Part shown: in pieces, positions 39,385 to 40,724 of the stretch
Position numbering within the stretch: position 1 is the first letter of the stretch
How the letters are laid out: the number at the start of each line of letters is the position of its first letter
Origin: Opitutaceae bacterium
Lineage (GTDB): Bacteria > Verrucomicrobiota > Verrucomicrobiia > Opitutales > Opitutaceae
Direction of reading: 5' to 3'
DNA length: 40,724 bases
NCBI GenBank assembly: GCA_014879845.1
Contig: JACSRI010000165.1
Location: 1-40,724, forward strand
The notes under the pieces: model-generated
Database searches by the model: none
Seen by the model: only the letters and a program-made list of their open reading frames with translations
What the model was told of the DNA's origin: nothing
Position numbers and translations under genes: made by a program

Positions 39385-40724
39385 TCAGAAGCGGTACTCG
39401 TAGGTGTTCCCTTCGGCGTCCTCGAAGTGGAGGACCTTGCCCTTGATGCCGACGAGCTTCACCCCGAGTTGGAAATTCACGACCTCGCCGACCTCCCAGA
39501 GTTTGCCGTTCATGAACACCTTGGGAACGGTGCCGCCGCGGATCCCGGTGAGTTCGATCTTTTGCACCCAGGCGAGGATGGTCGGATCGGGCTGGTTGAC
39601 GCGAGGAGCCGGGGTGGGAGGTGGAGTCGTCGGCGCGGTCTCACCGCCGTCGGTCCTGGCGGTGGGTTCGGTCACGGCGACCGTCGTGGGCGCATCGGTC
39701 GCAGCCGCGGGCGTGCCGGTCGCCGGGGTCGAGGAGTCGGCGGTCGGCGCCGCCGCGGTGTCGGTGGCCGGATCGGCCGGATCCGCCGTCTCGGGCGGCG
39801 CTTCCTCCGTGGTGATGGGCGGACGTGGCGGCTTGGTGGGCGCGCGCAGGTAGAGGTAGGCGCCCGTCAGGCCGCCGCCGAGCAGGACGGCGAGGATGCC
39901 GCCCACCACGAGCAGGATCTGCTCGGGGTTGGCTGCCTTCTTTGGGCGGCTCTTGGGGGCGGACGGGGCGGTGCCTTCGGTTGTGCCGGTCGGCGCCGTC
40001 GACGGATCCTTGGCGCCGGAGGCGGGCGCCGGATTGGAAGCGAGGAACGCCGCCGCGAGTTCGGGCGTCGGGACGCGCAGGCCGGTGAGCGGATTGGTGG
40101 CGCCGGGCGGCGGCGCGAGCGGGGCCGAGTCGGGCTTGGGTATCGGCGGCGCGGAGACAGGCTGGGCCGGCGCGCCCGGGGTGGCTGTCCCCGGGGGCGC
40201 GAGGCGGAATTTCAGCTCGGGAGGCTCGAGCGCGGCGGTGGCGATGGCCTTTTCCCGGGCGAGCGCCTCGTCCGCGGCGGATTGTTTGTACTGGAGACGA
40301 AGCGCGTCGATCGAGTCGGGCGACGGGTCCGCGGGCGACGCGGGCGGCACGGCGTCCGGAGCAGGCGTCGCAAGCGGCGGCGGCTGTAGTGACGTTGTGG
40401 TGACGGGTGGCGTGGCTGGGGAGGCGGGTGTGCCCCCGAGGCGGAGTGATGGCGGCGAGGAGGGTGTTCCGGCCAGGCCGGAGAGCTTGAGCGGGGCCGC
40501 CGGAGCTGCCGGTGCCGGCGTGGCCGGCGCGGTCGGGTGAAGCGAAAGCTTGAGCGCGGCCGGCGTCTGGGGCGCCGGCGGTTGCGCGGGCGGGGGCGGC
40601 ATGGCCGGAGGCCGGGCCTCCGGGCTCGGTGCGGCGAGTGGCGCCGAGGAGAGGTTGAGCTTGAGGGCGTTCGGGATGGCTGCAGCCGCCGCGGGGTTCG
40701 CCAGTGGCGTGGCCGCCGAAGCCG
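39385..40724 (-). CDS. Pro/Ala-rich single-pass membrane protein (5' end beyond window)
   Basis: The reading frame is open to the window edge, so the start lies outside and the ATG at 40602 is internal. The long N-terminal region is Pro/Ala/Thr-rich with short hydrophobic repeats: LKLNLSS, LKLSLHP, LKLSGLA, LRLGGTP, LKFRLAP. A Lys-rich patch (KSRPKKAANPEQ) precedes one membrane helix (LLVVGGILAVLLGGGLTGAYLYL). A second Pro/Thr-rich linker then leads to a compact C-terminal domain (ILAWVQKIELTGIRGGTVPKVFMNGKLWEVGEVV, ending EGNTYEYRF), which looks like a small beta domain seen in Opitutaceae-type general secretion or pilus proteins. That comparison is weak. Function is unknown. Confidence 0.8.
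   Translation of the reverse strand, partial: ASAATPLANPAAAAAIPNALKLNLSSAPLAAPSPEARPPAMPPPPAQPPAPQTPAALKLSLHPTAPATPAPAAPAAPLKLSGLAGTPSSPPSLRLGGTPASPATPPVTTTSLQPPPLATPAPDAVPPASPADPSPDSIDALRLQYKQSAADEALAREKAIATAALEPPELKFRLAPPGTATPGAPAQPVSAPPIPKPDSAPLAPPPGATNPLTGLRVPTPELAAAFLASNPAPASGAKDPSTAPTGTTEGTAPSAPKSRPKKAANPEQILLVVGGILAVLLGGGLTGAYLYLRAPTKPPRPPITTEEAPPETADPADPATDTAAAPTADSSTPATGTPAAATDAPTTVAVTEPTARTDGGETAPTTPPPTPAPRVNQPDPTILAWVQKIELTGIRGGTVPKVFMNGKLWEVGEVVNFQLGVKLVGIKGKVLHFEDAEGNTYEYRF

Overview
The window is very GC-rich and densely coded. It looks like a chromosomal segment of a Verrucomicrobiota bacterium of the Opitutales/Opitutaceae type. That placement is an inference. It rests on the high GC, on many ATGA/GTGA stop-start overlaps, on weak Shine-Dalgarno signals, on many exported proteins of small families (DUF4105, DUF4412, DUF2959), on an EF-G-like GTPase with an altered active site, and on short 'EDRGQRTED' and 'NHRGHREHRG' type dispersed repeats. 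There is no rRNA gene to confirm it. I see no tRNA, CRISPR array, prophage or intact insertion sequence.

Left edge (1-1047): the first 54 bases are an Illumina Nextera i5 adapter, so the contig end is technical. Next comes a cluster of GC-rich palindromic repeats, then an unusual gene that fuses a DUF559 endonuclease-like domain in frame to the back half of a bacterial globin.

1044-6369: an orphan sensor kinase lies divergent to a dCache-PAS hybrid kinase. The hybrid kinase is translationally coupled to a GNAT acetyltransferase and an exported PIG-L/LmbE deacetylase. 6387-12259: exported and housekeeping genes follow (an unknown exported protein, M28 peptidase, MeaB GTPase, an exported helical protein, a DUF4105 membrane protein, a VOC protein). 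12260-15835: a striking hairpin, a short-chain dehydrogenase, a 180-bp palindromic repeat element, and the two subunits of an NfnAB-type transhydrogenase. 15941-22032: an AddAB-like helicase-nuclease pair. 22239-25756: a lipoprotein, then a coupled pair made of a cNMP/CBS/DUF294 nucleotidyltransferase-like protein and a DnaQ-type exonuclease.

25757-29185: a repeat-filled gap, the EF-G-like factor with a clear terminator and a leader hairpin, and a hemolysin III/PAQR membrane protein. 29322-31518: an atypical sigma-70 factor, nadD and rsfS. 31551-34063: a DUF4412 protein and a three-gene overlapping operon (thioesterase, membrane protein, DUF2959 lipoprotein). 34176-37866: a minus-strand run of EVE protein, tyrA, aroA, cmk and a 79-residue protein, covering aromatic amino acid and nucleotide metabolism. 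37882-40724: a tiny membrane protein, an HNH endonuclease with a good promoter, a YbgC-like thioesterase, and a Pro/Ala-rich membrane protein cut off by the window edge.

The most unusual items are the DUF559-globin chimera with its repeats, the kinase-acetyltransferase-deacetylase operon, the palindromic elements, and the EF-G-like protein whose catalytic histidine and G4 lysine are replaced. Most other genes are ordinary housekeeping genes.
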